Positions 25,188 through 34,791 of a DNA stretch of 64,000 bases are shown one piece after another. The notes under the pieces were generated by a model. The model worked only from the letters and a program-made list of their open reading frames with translations. It was not told the origin of the DNA and made no database searches. The position numbers and the translations under genes are program-made. Each line of letters starts with the position of its first letter. Position 1 is the stretch's first letter. This DNA is from Platerodrilus igneus (lineage: Eukaryota; Arthropoda; Insecta; Coleoptera; Lycidae), in the NCBI GenBank assembly GCA_036346225.1, contig JARFIW010001190.1:186001-250000 (forward strand). The letters run 5' to 3'.

Positions 25188-25379
25188 TTTGATGTAATGC
25201 AATAAACAAGTTTAAGAAAGGTTTATTTAAATATAAATCAAGCTTAGCGACCACACATCATAAAAGCTTCTTACGTTTTTTTATACCTCTAAACAACAAG
25301 TTACAGTAACCCCTTACTTACTCCTTCTACTACCCTTAGGTCTATCGACGCACGCAGAAGGCCTGAAATATTTTCCACA
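25188..25379 (-). repeat. BEL/Pao 3' LTR
   Basis: 192 bp. On the minus strand it begins TGTGGAAAATATTTCAGG. It differs from the 5' LTR by small indels and a few substitutions, so the insertion is not brand new. CCAAAGGA, a weak polypurine stretch, precedes it on the element's strand. Confidence 0.85.
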
Positions 25380-26321
25380 TCCTTTGGCGCGGCGGAACAA
25401 CTTAGCTTATCACTTCTTTTAAGGTCGATATTTCACGTGATATTCTTTTAAATGTTTTAGCGTTATCTGAGTAAATGACCTTAGGACTCCCTCTACGGGC
25501 AAAGAACCGTTTACATGCACTGATTGTAGACGCAACATCCATTTACAAAACAATCTCTAGATGAAGTGCTTGTATAACAGCGCAGGTAAATAAAAGCACA
25601 TAACATGGCTTTGAGTTATAACTATCTTTAAAATACAACGGTCCGACGAATTCTAAACCTGTTACTTCAAAGGGCTTTGTTTGGTGTATTCGGTCTCTAG
25701 GTAACGGCGCGAAGGGATGCGCTCCTGACTTTTCACGAAGTCGTTTACAGATAATACATCTTGCTAAAACGGAATTTATTAATTGCCGTCCTTGTATAAT
25801 CCAAATAGTTTACGTAATTCATAAAGTGTCGCATTTACACCACTATGATGAAGAGTTTTATGAAGCTTCATTATTAATAATTTACTTAAGTGTGCATTTT
25901 TCGATAGAATAACGGGATGCTTGAGGTCGAAATCTTCTCTTAAATTATGAAGACGTCCATCCAAACGCAGCAATTCATGTTTATCCAAGAAAAGGCTTAA
26001 AATTGAAATACTCGATTTCCGTTCAATGCCCTCACCCTTTTGTAAGCTGTTAATCTCCGAATAATAAACTTCCCGCTGCGCTTGCCTCAGTAAACATATT
26101 TCGGCCCTTTCAAATTCGTTTACGGTTAAGCTCTTCATTTCTTTATTATTTTTGGTTTTTAAATTTCCTATAAATCGTAAAACATACGCCGTTATTCGCA
26201 CTAAACGATCAAACTCATTGTATCTGGAGGAATCTATAAATTGATTGCTACCTTTTGTAGTGTCGTTAAGTAGTAAAGACATTTTCGATACTATATCTAT
26301 CGTTGACGTAGCTTTCTCCAT
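25380..26321 (-). pseudogene. pol: BEL/Pao integrase, truncated
   Basis: 26321-25779 is open and ends with the HHCC-type zinc region (KLHKTLHHSGVNATLYELR). The core follows in the region 25780-25390: CIICKR, then TGLEFVGPL, where the first catalytic Asp (normally VDFAGP) is Glu, then one in-frame stop, then YSDNAKTF with the second Asp. Similarity ends just before the LTR, so the third catalytic residue (Glu) and the C-terminal DNA-binding part are missing. The enzyme would have inserted the cDNA; this one cannot. Confidence 0.82.
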
Positions 26322-26333
26322 CGTATTATCTGG

Positions 26334-27335
26334 TCATGTTTGTTCACTTTCTAGCAACCACCTAGGACCGTGTAACCAAGTTTCGGAATTTATTAAAGTA
26401 CTTGAACTTATTCCGCGGGTTAATAAGTCCGCAGGGTTCTCGCGACCCGGACAATGTTTCCATGTTATATCTTTCGATAAGGTCTGAATTTCTTTAATAC
26501 GGTTAGCAGCATATGGTTTCCACTTTGACGCATCACCTTTAATCCAATGCAACGCGATCAGAGAATCTGTCCAACACACTACCTTTTCGATTTTAATTCT
26601 ATCGTTCTGATTGCACCAGTTAATTCCTAAAACCTTTTGAATTTGTGCATTTTGAGATTCAACCTTGCTGTTTACTTCGAAATCGTTAATCGTCCATTTG
26701 TGTAAATTCATGGAGGCCTTTTGAAAAAGCTTACTTGAAAAGTCTTTTAAATGTTCTGCAACATTTCGAATGTTTACACTGACCACTAGATCGTCTACAT
26801 AAAATCCCCTTTCTAAGATTTCAATAAATTCAGGGTTTTGTTTTCGATTATTGATTAAATGTGTTCGTATCACGGAATTTAAAAGAAACGGGCTACAAGT
26901 AACTCCGAATGTTACTCTATTCATACGGCACGTTTCCAGTTCATTGCCGTTATTGTACCATAAGAATCGATGGGCGTCTTTATCGTCGGAATGTAAATAA
27001 ATTTGTAAAAATGCTTTCTCAATGTCAGCCGTAATTCCGATTTCGCCTACACGAAATTTAAGCAAAATCATAATTAAATCTGGACTTAAATTAGGCCCCT
27101 TTTCTAATAAGTCATTCAACGATTTTTGTCCCGGGACATGTGAAGAGGCATCGAAAACCACTCGCAAACGCGTTGTTTGTTTATCTTCTCTAAAAACATA
27201 CCTGTGCGGCATGTAGTAAACACGATCGCCATTTGTTGTTTCAGCATCACCGCGGGAAATTAACTCGGCATAATTATTATCCAACATTCCTTTGATAGCA
27301 GCGTTATATTCACATATTTTGCTAAGATTGGTCAA
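26334..27335 (-). pseudogene. pol: BEL/Pao reverse transcriptase with fused RNase H fragment
   Basis: 333 codons. RT motifs in order: YYMPHRYVFRED, LRVVFDASSH, LNDLLEKGPNL, ITADIEKAFLQI (catalytic Asp), FGVTCSPFLLNSV and the YVDD box (near residue 180). At about residue 238 VLGINW is followed almost at once by VVCWTDSLIALHWI, which belongs to RNase H and should lie some 150-200 residues later. The RT thumb/connection and the first half of RNase H have therefore been deleted with the frame kept. The tail (HCPGRENPADLLTRG) is the normal RNase H to integrase linker. Confidence 0.88.
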
Positions 27336-27410
27336 TTTAAACTTTAGCCTATGAGCACGAACTCACGCACTAATTAAATTATCATTTTCAATCACTGCAT
27401 CCTCATTCTT

Positions 27411-28532
27411 TCACAGTAACGCTATTAAATATCGCTCATCGCATTTACGAACGTTATTTTTCAAAAAATTATCGAAAAATCTCTTATGATGGTCTGCTTC
27501 TTTGGTTATTCCTATTGTTTCCAAATCCCACATATTTTCGATCTCGGCTTCTGTCTTTATAACTGTCGCATGTAACACTGTCTGCAGATTTACTCCTATT
27601 GTTGTAGCATCAACTGGTATGGGACCATGCAAAGCATAACCAAATTTCGTGTCCACTGTTACTAAACCTTCGTTAAGACGAATATTTTTTCCTGTCACAA
27701 CTGCCCAGTAATTATCTGCCCCTGTAAGTATATTAATTCCATCAACAATTAACGCTCGATCTATATTAAACGGGATATTGTTAGCAAGCTGCAAGTTTTG
27801 ATACTTTACCACGCTTTCTTTAGGTATATGTAAATCATCCATGCAAATTTCTGGAACTTCCACAGCCTCAATCGTTAAAATTTTATCTGTATATTGTCCC
27901 TTCAAAGTAATTAAAACGCGGTTGTAGAGTTTAGACGGTATTGATGCACTATTTCCAAACGCGGCAGTACGAACCCTATGTTGTCCAACAAGAGGTAAAT
28001 TTAATACCCTTGATAGATTCTCCTTAATAAATGAAAGTTGACTACCGCCGTCCATTACTAATCTAATTAACTTCTTTGAGTTTTCGCCAAAGGCATAAAC
28101 ACAAGCCGTTTGCAATAGCACATTTTTGTTTATGTTTGTCATTAAACTGGACACCAACGCCGCCGAAGTGATTATTGAACTCTCGCCTTTTGTTAATTTC
28201 ACTGCACTACCTGTCGTCTCAGCGTTGTGTCTATCTTTACCTGGCTTAAACTTTCGGTCGCATATTGTTGTTGCATGCCTACCTCTGCATTCTTTACATC
28301 TTAAAAATCTATTTTTACAATATCTAGCACTATGGTTATTTCTCGTACAACGGTAACAATTTCCTTCTGCCTTTAGAATTTCTCTCTTCCTCGTCAAAGG
28401 TACATCTGCGTCACACATTTCGGTTTTATGGCCTTTCTTGCAAAAAGCACAGCATTCAAGACGTTTGTTCGGGGTGACTAATAAACTAGACGCAGTTCCT
28501 TTGTAATGCGTTCTCTTCTCTGTTGGGAGCAT
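27411..28532 (-). pseudogene. pol: BEL/Pao zinc knuckles and aspartic protease (DUF1758-like)
   Basis: 373 codons. The N-terminal 110 residues hold Cys/His clusters, CAFCKKGHKTEMC and CYRCTRNNHSARYC, then CKECRGRHATTIC, i.e. consecutive nucleocapsid zinc knuckles. From about residue 140 follows the protease domain with active site LVMDGGSQLSFI; the family normally has D-S/T-G-S, and the Gly at the second position is unusual. The domain continues with the expected region of LTGADNYW near residue 267. The end is frameshifted from the RT ORF. Confidence 0.8.
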
Positions 28533-28655
28533 GTTTGCTTTACCATCTGCATCCGGTTTTAAAACTTGTTCTAACGACTCGAGTTCGTTTTTAAGAAACT
28601 ACAATAAATCCTTTACCTGGCGACCTGCATATTCTTCTGACCTTGATGATGAACT

Positions 28656-29521
28656 TTATAAATTATTCGTAATAATTTCTAGATGATTGTATGATTTCAT
28701 TTTCATTTGTTGATAAAATCCTAAACGCAATTCCGTTGATAACGACTTCATGAGAGTCGACTTTACGATTATGTTATACTGAGGCCTAGATACTTCTAAG
28801 ATTTCAAGAGCACGCATAGTTGAAGTGATTAGAATGTAATTCTTTCTTAAAGTGCTTACGTTATTTCTGGATTTTACAGGTTCGATTTTCATAATGCTAT
28901 CAATATATTGTTTAATTAGCCGTTCCCCATTTCCAAATTGATCTTTTAATATATTCAAAGCTTCCTCATAGAATGCTCCAGATGGAGAAATCCCTCAATT
29001 GCTTCAGCGGTCCTTCCCGTGACATGCATTCGCAGGTAGTTGAATCGATCTCCGTTCGTTAATTGTTGATTGTCGTGGATCATACTTCTGAATTGTACCC
29101 AGAAAGGAAGCCAGCCCTTTGCAGTACCATCAGACTTTGGTAACTGTACACGTTGAAGCTTCACTGACGTAAAGGATGGCCTACTTGCTTCGTTACTTAC
29201 TGGTACCGTATTCGTTAAATTCGAGTCAACCTCTATCTGCGATTTTTCTGGGCATTTTAATCTAAATTCCAACTTAGACATCGTAGTTACAGCAACCTCT
29301 TCATATTTATACCTTTTCATTAACTCGTCCTCTAGATTTTCCTTAAGCAGAGGTTCAATTTGCTTATCAATTTCTTTCAGATTGTCACTTGCAAGCTTTA
29401 ACTTTGACATAGCTGTATAAATGTCTTTGACACTGAAACTATTTTCTAGCATAGAATTTATATTATTAACTGTTTTAGTTAAGTGCGTTCTACAGATTGT
29501 CCGTTTTGTTTGTTCCATCAT
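28656..29521 (-). pseudogene. gag: BEL/Pao Gag (DUF1759-type)
   Basis: Minus-strand reading from the ATG at 29521. The first part is helical and charged; near residue 125 is the block LQRVQLPKSDGTAKGWLPFW followed by VQFRSMIHDN and RFNYLRMHVTGRTAEAIEGF, the conserved signature of the DUF1759 capsid family (normally LPKF.G....W..F...F). A frame change near 28955 leads into the second open stretch (28958-28656), which continues the family pattern. In-frame stops separate it from the zinc-knuckle ORF. It would encode the particle protein of the retrotransposon. Confidence 0.8.
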
Positions 29522-29639
29522 GAAGCCTCGATAGTATAGCCGTCTGCTAAATATTCGCGTTCACGTTCCGTTATTCCGAATATTCACGTTAAAGCTCGTT
29601 TATTTTTATCACCAGATCTTCCCGTGTTTCCGCACCAAA

Positions 29640-29837
29640 TTTGATTTAATGCAATAAACAACATCAAGTTTAAGAAAGGTTTATTTAAATATAAATCAAG
29701 CTAAGCGACTACACATCATTAAAGCTTCTTAGATTTTTCTATACCTTTAAACAACAAGTTACAGTAACCCCTTACTTACTCCCTCTACTATCCTTAGGTC
29801 TATCGACGTACGCAGAAGGCCTGACATATTTTACACA
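29640..29837 (-). repeat. BEL/Pao 5' LTR
   Basis: 198 bp. On the minus strand it begins TGTGTAAAATATGTCAGG; it also carries AACATC near the other end that the 3' LTR lacks. The promoter for the element would lie here. Confidence 0.85.
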
Positions 29838-29842
29838 ATGCA

Positions 29843-30354
29843 TAACCAAACGTAATAAAAAATTGCCATTACTTTCAGTAGTAGTAAATGTATATATAAA
29901 ATTTACTTATCTAGATACGGTTAACGACCCACCGCCATAACACATCTTGAATATGTTACTTATATAGCTATAAACTAACCACAAATAACAGAACAGCTTT
30001 GTCACATTGCAATTGGGTTATGCCTTTTTTCGCCTAGCATATATGAAAATGAATCGTATTAACCCTAAGAATATGACTGAAAGTAAGCTTTAACGTACCT
30101 TGGGCTGCTAGACTCAAAACAACACGATTCTGAAGTTTTTCACAATCTAGGCATCTTCGACTATAGTTGAGTTTCATTTATTGCGCATTCTGGCGTTTCA
30201 CATAATTTTTCATTTAACGTCAGTGTCGGTTTAAATCAAAGTTTCTAATCTAAACACGCAAAAAAAAATTATCATAATGCTAAGCGAAAAACAGTTGTGT
30301 CACACATGCAGAAAAGGCATTAGCGTCTTCTAACTATCAGCTGCCCTCCCTAAC
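29843..30354. other. Non-coding interval
   Basis: No gene or repeat recognised between the BEL/Pao target duplication and the first SINE. Confidence 0.4.
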
Positions 30355-30646
30355 GGCATCGCCGTGGATCAATGTAGTAAGCGTAAGACTACGGATCCCA
30401 AGGTCCTGGGTTCAAATCCCGACACGGCCGACTGCTTGAAAAATGGCAGGTGAGCATTTTTCACAAAAATTACGCCCTCGTTCGGATGAGAGGTTAAATG
30501 GAGGTCCCGTGTGTGAGTGTTGTCACGCACGTTAAAGATCCCTACCTTGTCTGGAACGGCAAGGGTTCGGCAAAATTCTAAATTTCCAGGCAACAAAAAA
30601 CTCGCCTCCTAGGCAATGTAGTACCTTCGGGTGGAGCATTGGAAAT
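30355..30646 (+). repeat. tRNA-derived SINE, copy 1
   Basis: The head (30361-30430) is tRNA-like: GCCGTGG start, an A-box-like TGTAGTAAGCG, a B box GGTTCAAATCC and a CACGGC end pairing with the start over 6 bp. The body runs through GTTGTCACGCACGTTAAAGA to GGTGGAGCATTGGAAAT. It is the same family as the inverted copy at 30740-31027. RNA polymerase III would transcribe it; mobilisation needs a partner LINE. ORFs in it are not genes. Confidence 0.8.
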
Positions 30647-30739
30647 GTAAATGCACTGCCCTCCCTAGCTTTGCTCGCTTAGGTAGCTTATTGCCGCGGG
30701 CTGCTAATGTTCATATTCTTAGTTATTACGTTACATGTG

Positions 30740-31027
30740 ATTTCCAATGCTCCACCCGAAGGTACTACATTGGCCAGGGAACGAGTTCTTTTTACCTAAA
30801 AAATTTGGAATTTTGCCGAACCCTTGCTGTTCCAAGCAAGGTAGGGATCTTTAACGTGCGTGACAACACTCACACACCGGACCTCCATCTTACCTCTTAT
30901 CCGAACGAGGGTGTATTTTTGTGAAAATTGCTCGCCTAACATTTTTCAAGCGGACCGTGTCGGGATACGTACCCGGGACCTTGGGCGTAGTAGTCACACA
31001 CATACCACTACGCCACGGAGCCGCCGG
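30740..31027 (-). repeat. tRNA-derived SINE, copy 2 (inverted)
   Basis: Mirror image of copy 1. On the minus strand it starts GGCTCCGTGGCGTAGTGG, which preserves a better A box (GCGTAGTGGTATG), then ACTACTACGCCCAAGG and a mutated B box (GGTACGTATCC). It ends with the same GGAGCATTGGAAAT. Confidence 0.8.
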
Positions 31028-31029
31028 TC

Positions 31030-31600
31030 AGGTTGACCACCAGATTTTTTATAAGTCCATGGAATTGTACTTGTTTTGTGCTTAATTGTGCCGGTGTTTG
31101 TTTCAATTGTACTCAATTGCTTATAGCAAAAAGATTGAAAACAAATCCTGGAGGCCAGGTTGACCGCCAGTCCACAACGTTTTTAAGTTTCTCAATGTTT
31201 TATAAGTCCATTGATTTGTGCTTGTTTTGTGCTCAATTGTGCCGGTGTTTGTTTTAATTGTGATCATTTGCTTATAGCAAAAAATTGAAAACAAATCCTG
31301 GAGGCAACGTTTACCACCAGCCCACATCGTTTTTGAGTTTTTCAATATTTTATAAGTCCATTGAATTGTGTACGTTTTGTGCTCACTTGTGCCGGTATTT
31401 GTTTCAATCATGCTCATTTGCTTATAGCGAAAAATTGAAAACAAATCCCGGGGCCAGATTGACCGGAGGCCCGCGTTTTTTGAGTTTTTCAGTTTTTTTA
31501 TAAGTCCATTGAATTATGCTCGTTTTGTGCTCAATTGTGCCGAAGTTCTATTCAATATTGTGTATAGGCACAATTAAGCACAAAACCAGCACAATTGGTG
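31030..31600 (+). repeat. Tandem repeat, about 150 bp, 3.8 copies
   Basis: ATAAGTCCAT recurs at 31051, 31202, 31352 and 31500 (periods 151, 150, 148). Shared blocks are TTTTGTGCTCAATTGTGCC, TTGCTTATAGCAAAAA and TTGAAAACAAATCC. The array abuts the head of SINE copy 2. The plus and minus ORFs here follow the repeat and are not genes. Confidence 0.9.
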
Positions 31601-33315
31601 AGATAAAAAAAGTAAACTGTAAATGGGGGGCAACTTGACTCACCTCTTTATAAGTATGCGTAAATTTTTGAATTATCGTGAAGCAATTTAAAGATTTAGA
31701 AATTTCTGGTATTCAAATTTTCAATTTTCAAGTTTTTATTCATTGCTTTATGTCATTTAATATCGTTTCAACTTACATAATTAAATATCGTTTCGTCGTT
31801 GCAGTGTAGTTCATCTTCTAATAGTGATGTAATACTTTATTGGCATTCAAAAAATATAAGCCTAGTATAAAGACAATTCGATAAAAGTTTGCAAAACGAA
31901 GTTTTATAGAAAGTAGAAAACCTTATCAAAGCGTCGGGTGTAATACATTTAAATTGTAAATATTAAACATTCTTTAACTGTATATTTATAAGTTTATTTA
32001 AAAAGATAATGTCGGCGATGATCACTACACATGAAACGTCTGAGCACATTTTTACTAAAACTATTTAATTCGATGGAAAATAAGCATCATTCTCATAATG
32101 TGTTTTCCAATGTCTCCAAATAGTGTAGCTAAACGGAAAAACAATTGCTGGCATGTAAGATTTTCTAAATATCTCCAATAACAATCAAGGCTCTGTGGCT
32201 TTTTCAAGGACAAATTATCTGTCCAATACATGCACTATACTTCCATTTAACGGAAACCATATTTCTTACCGATTCTTATAGTGACCTCTCTAAGTCTTAT
32301 TGTGTTTTTAGGGAAATATCTAAAGAATAGAATCTAGACGCAGGTAATGACGAAGGTAGGCTTGCAGCAAAATATCCGTTTCCACTACACAATTCATTTT
32401 AATTAAACCTGTTACCTGGCAGTAATATCTGCTTGTCGTAAGCGCTGACTCACCTAAAGGTTGAAGTAAAACATCAACATAATATTAATATAATAAATGA
32501 TTTGTTATCAATTAGTTATTATTTTGTCAACCCAAATGCGTTTTATATTGGAAGCGTGGCTTATCGAGCGCAGATTAATACATACTTCTTTGTTTGTAAC
32601 CTTAAAATAACAACACAAATGAATCCTGATTTAAATGATAAATCTAAAAGAATCTCTTTATCTGAAACGGATGTCAACGCTATTTTATTCAAAGAATGCG
32701 CATGCGACATACTATGAAATTGGTGTGTTATGTACCCCCTACAAAGTTAAAAAGAAAAGTAGTTAAAGTAGTGTTGAATTTGACACACTGGTTCAAAGCT
32801 ATAAACATTCACAATAAAAGAAAGTAAGAAATGATATTCTGGCATTCAAATTATATTGCACTCTTTTAATATTACAAAGAAATTTTCCTTCCCTTGGCTT
32901 AATATACGGACTACCAATACACAATTAATTTGAATGTAGGTCACAGTAGGTTACATTTTTAGAAAATTAAATTTTTAATTGGTATAATTGAAGATTTTTG
33001 CAAATTGGATATAAATGCGGTTTTAATATTTTTACACAAGTTGCTAAAAATTGTCACGTATTTTATAATACTTTTCTGGTAATTATAGTACACATAAAGT
33101 AATTTTAGATCGCAATCAATGGATGGCCAAAATATTAGTTTTTGATGAATATTAATGAAAAATGAAATAAAAAAAATAAATCTGCAAGTAATAGTAATTT
33201 TCATATCTCTAAATTTATCATAAAATACGTTATTTTATTAGAATAACATTATATAAGCAATCACAATCAAAATTATGATTAATAACTGAGCATTCACATA
33301 AAATACACATATATA
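31601..33315. other. Non-coding interval
   Basis: AT-rich; the small open frames (for example 32502-32717 and 32959-33204) show no family motif or splice context. Confidence 0.4.
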
Positions 33316-33557
33316 GCCGAGAGCGATAGTTCCAGAACATTTTCTTTGACAAAATGTATACTTCCAAAGCATTTGTATAGTTCCAGGACAGTATTGAAAG
33401 TTGCTTATACTTAACAGCAAGTTCCAGGACAGTAAGTTCCAGGACAGTCCTGGAACTATACATGAAACATATAAAGCTTCCAAGACCGTCCTGGAACTAT
33501 ACAAATGTCATGGAAGTATACGTTTTGTCAAAAAAATGGTCCTGGATCTATGCGTCT

Positions 33558-33560
<3 letters not shown>
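33316..33560. mobile_element. Foldback element sharing ends with the 169-bp satellite
   Basis: Left arm: AGCGATAGTTCCAGAACATT, TTTGACAAAATGTATACTTCC, GCATTTGTATAGTTCCAGGAC. The right arm is its inverse: GTCCTGGAACTATACAAATG, GGAAGTATACGTTTTGTCAAA, GGTCCTGGATCTATGCGTC. The centre near 33447 contains further inverted GTTCCAGGACAGT units. The outer right end GTCAGACGCATAG, read inward from (TA)n, matches the start of the satellite array (GTCACGCGCATAG at 14272), and GTTCCAGGACATTTG-type sequence is common to both. Confidence 0.7.

Positions 33561-33613
<53 letters not shown>
33561..33613. repeat. (TA)n microsatellite
   Basis: About 26 TA units against the end of the foldback element. Confidence 0.95.
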
Positions 33614-33616
<3 letters not shown>

Positions 33617-33639
33617 AATAAGCTTAAATAATAACTTAG

Positions 33640-33812
33640 ACTTTTATGCAAAGCGCAAATGATCATTTCAAATTGAGCTAGTAATTGAAAGATGGAAAAT
33701 ATAAGGTCTTGGACAGGACTTGAACCTGTATCTTGGTTTTGCCGGAACCATGCGTTTACCAATTACGCCACCGAGACCGATTACGACAATTGGAAAATTT
33801 ACAAATTTTGAG
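33640..33812 (-). repeat. tRNA-like SINE copy (family B), inverted
   Basis: On the minus strand: GGTCTCGGTGGCGTAATTGG, GTAAACGCATGGTTCCGGC, AAAACCAAGATACAGGTTCA, AGTCCTGTCCAAGACC. A and B boxes are good and the acceptor ends pair. A possible anticodon loop CCGGCAA would present GGC (Ala-like), but position 33 is C instead of T. Confidence 0.65.
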
Positions 33813-34170
33813 CGTCGCTTCCTGTCTATAACTGACATAAGCCAAAAACTTGACAATGTCAGATATGATTGACAAAAATGCCAAACGTAATTGAAAGTTA
33901 GGTTGATGTATCGTCGTGTACACGATTTAAATTTGTAAATTTCTCAATTGTCGTCATCGGTCTTGGTGGTGTAATTGGTAAAGGCAGGATTCCGGCAAAA
34001 CCAAGATACGGGTTCAAGTAATGTCCAAGACCTTACTAGCTCGAATTGAAATGATCATTTGGGCTTTGCATAAAAGTCTAAGTTATTATTTCATTTTATT
34101 CACTATAATACGATAGTATTTATCAACTTACCTTGTGTAATTAACTACCTAAAATATTTATATATTTAAT
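33813..34170 (+). repeat. tRNA-like SINE copy (family B), direct repeat unit 1
   Basis: Starts at GCGTCGCTTCCTGTC. The tRNA-like head lies at 33958-34033 (GGTCTTGGTGG ... GGGTTCAAGT ... CCAAGACC, perfect 7-bp acceptor pairing). Then comes the tail AATTGAAATGATCATTTGG up to AACTACCTAAAATATTTATA. It repeats at 34195-34588 with 384-bp spacing. Confidence 0.65.
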
Positions 34171-34194
34171 ACTTGGCTTATAGCCATAATTTTG

Positions 34195-34558
34195 AGCGTC
34201 GCTTCCTGTCAATAACCGACATAAGTCAAAAACTTGATAATGTCAGATATGATTGACAAAAATGTAAAACGTAATTGAAAGTTAGGTTGATGTATCGTCG
34301 TGTACACGATTTAAATTTGTAAATTTCCCAATTGTCGTCATCGGTCCCGGTGGCGTAATTGGTAAACGCATGGTTCCGGCAAAACTAAAATACAGATTCA
34401 AGTCCTGTCTAAGACCTTATATTTTCCATTTTTCAATTACTAGCTCGATTTGAAATGATCATTTGGGCTTTACATAAAAATCTAAGTTATTATTTCATTT
34501 TATTCACTATAATACGATAGTATTTATCAACTTACCTTGTGTAATTAACTACCTAAAA

Positions 34559-34589
<31 letters not shown>
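34195..34589 (+). repeat. tRNA-like SINE copy (family B), direct repeat unit 2, ending in (TA)n
   Basis: Same unit as at 33813, with head at 34341-34415 (GGTCCCGGTGGCGTAATTGG and GATTCAAGTCCTGTC). The TATATATT tail of unit 1 is expanded here into (TA)n at 34565-34589. Confidence 0.65.
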
Positions 34590-34791
34590 TATAACGTACC
34601 ATATGTTGTCACTCACAATATTCATATACCTGTTGAATTCAGGAAAAAGTTTAAATATTGACCATTTTATTAATAAAACACTACTTATTTATTAATAAAA
34701 CACTATATTAGAATACCAAAATTATTTCCGAAAAATTCTAAATCAACCGTTTTTTCTTCTTTTATTCTTCACTACATGCTATTTGCGTAAA

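Larger units (their letters stand above)
25188..29837 (-). mobile_element. BEL/Pao LTR retrotransposon, internally deleted
   Basis: Two LTRs (25188-25379 and 29640-29837) flank about 4.26 kb of minus-strand gag-pol, and the 5-bp sequence ATGCA sits outside both (25183-25187 and 29838-29842). Next to the 5' LTR the minus strand reads TTTGGTGCGGAAACACGGGA, in the position of a primer-binding site. Domain order (gag DUF1759, zinc knuckles, protease, RT with YVDD, RNase H end, integrase) is that of BEL/Pao. RT-to-RNase H and the integrase C-terminus carry deletions, and several frame breaks are present, so it is not autonomous. Confidence 0.92.

Noticed and set aside
30361..30430. Functional tRNA gene
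   Set aside because: Acceptor pairing is incomplete, the anticodon arm is poor and the sequence continues into a SINE body found in three copies.
30369..30924. ORFs of 75 and 97 codons on both strands
   Set aside because: They lie in the two SINE copies and reflect their shared sequence, not a protein.
31033..31503. Plus- and minus-strand ORFs of 72-107 codons
   Set aside because: They follow the 150-bp tandem repeat.
33508..33856. Tyr/Ile-repeat ORF
   Set aside because: Translation of a (TA)n tract and a tRNA-like SINE.
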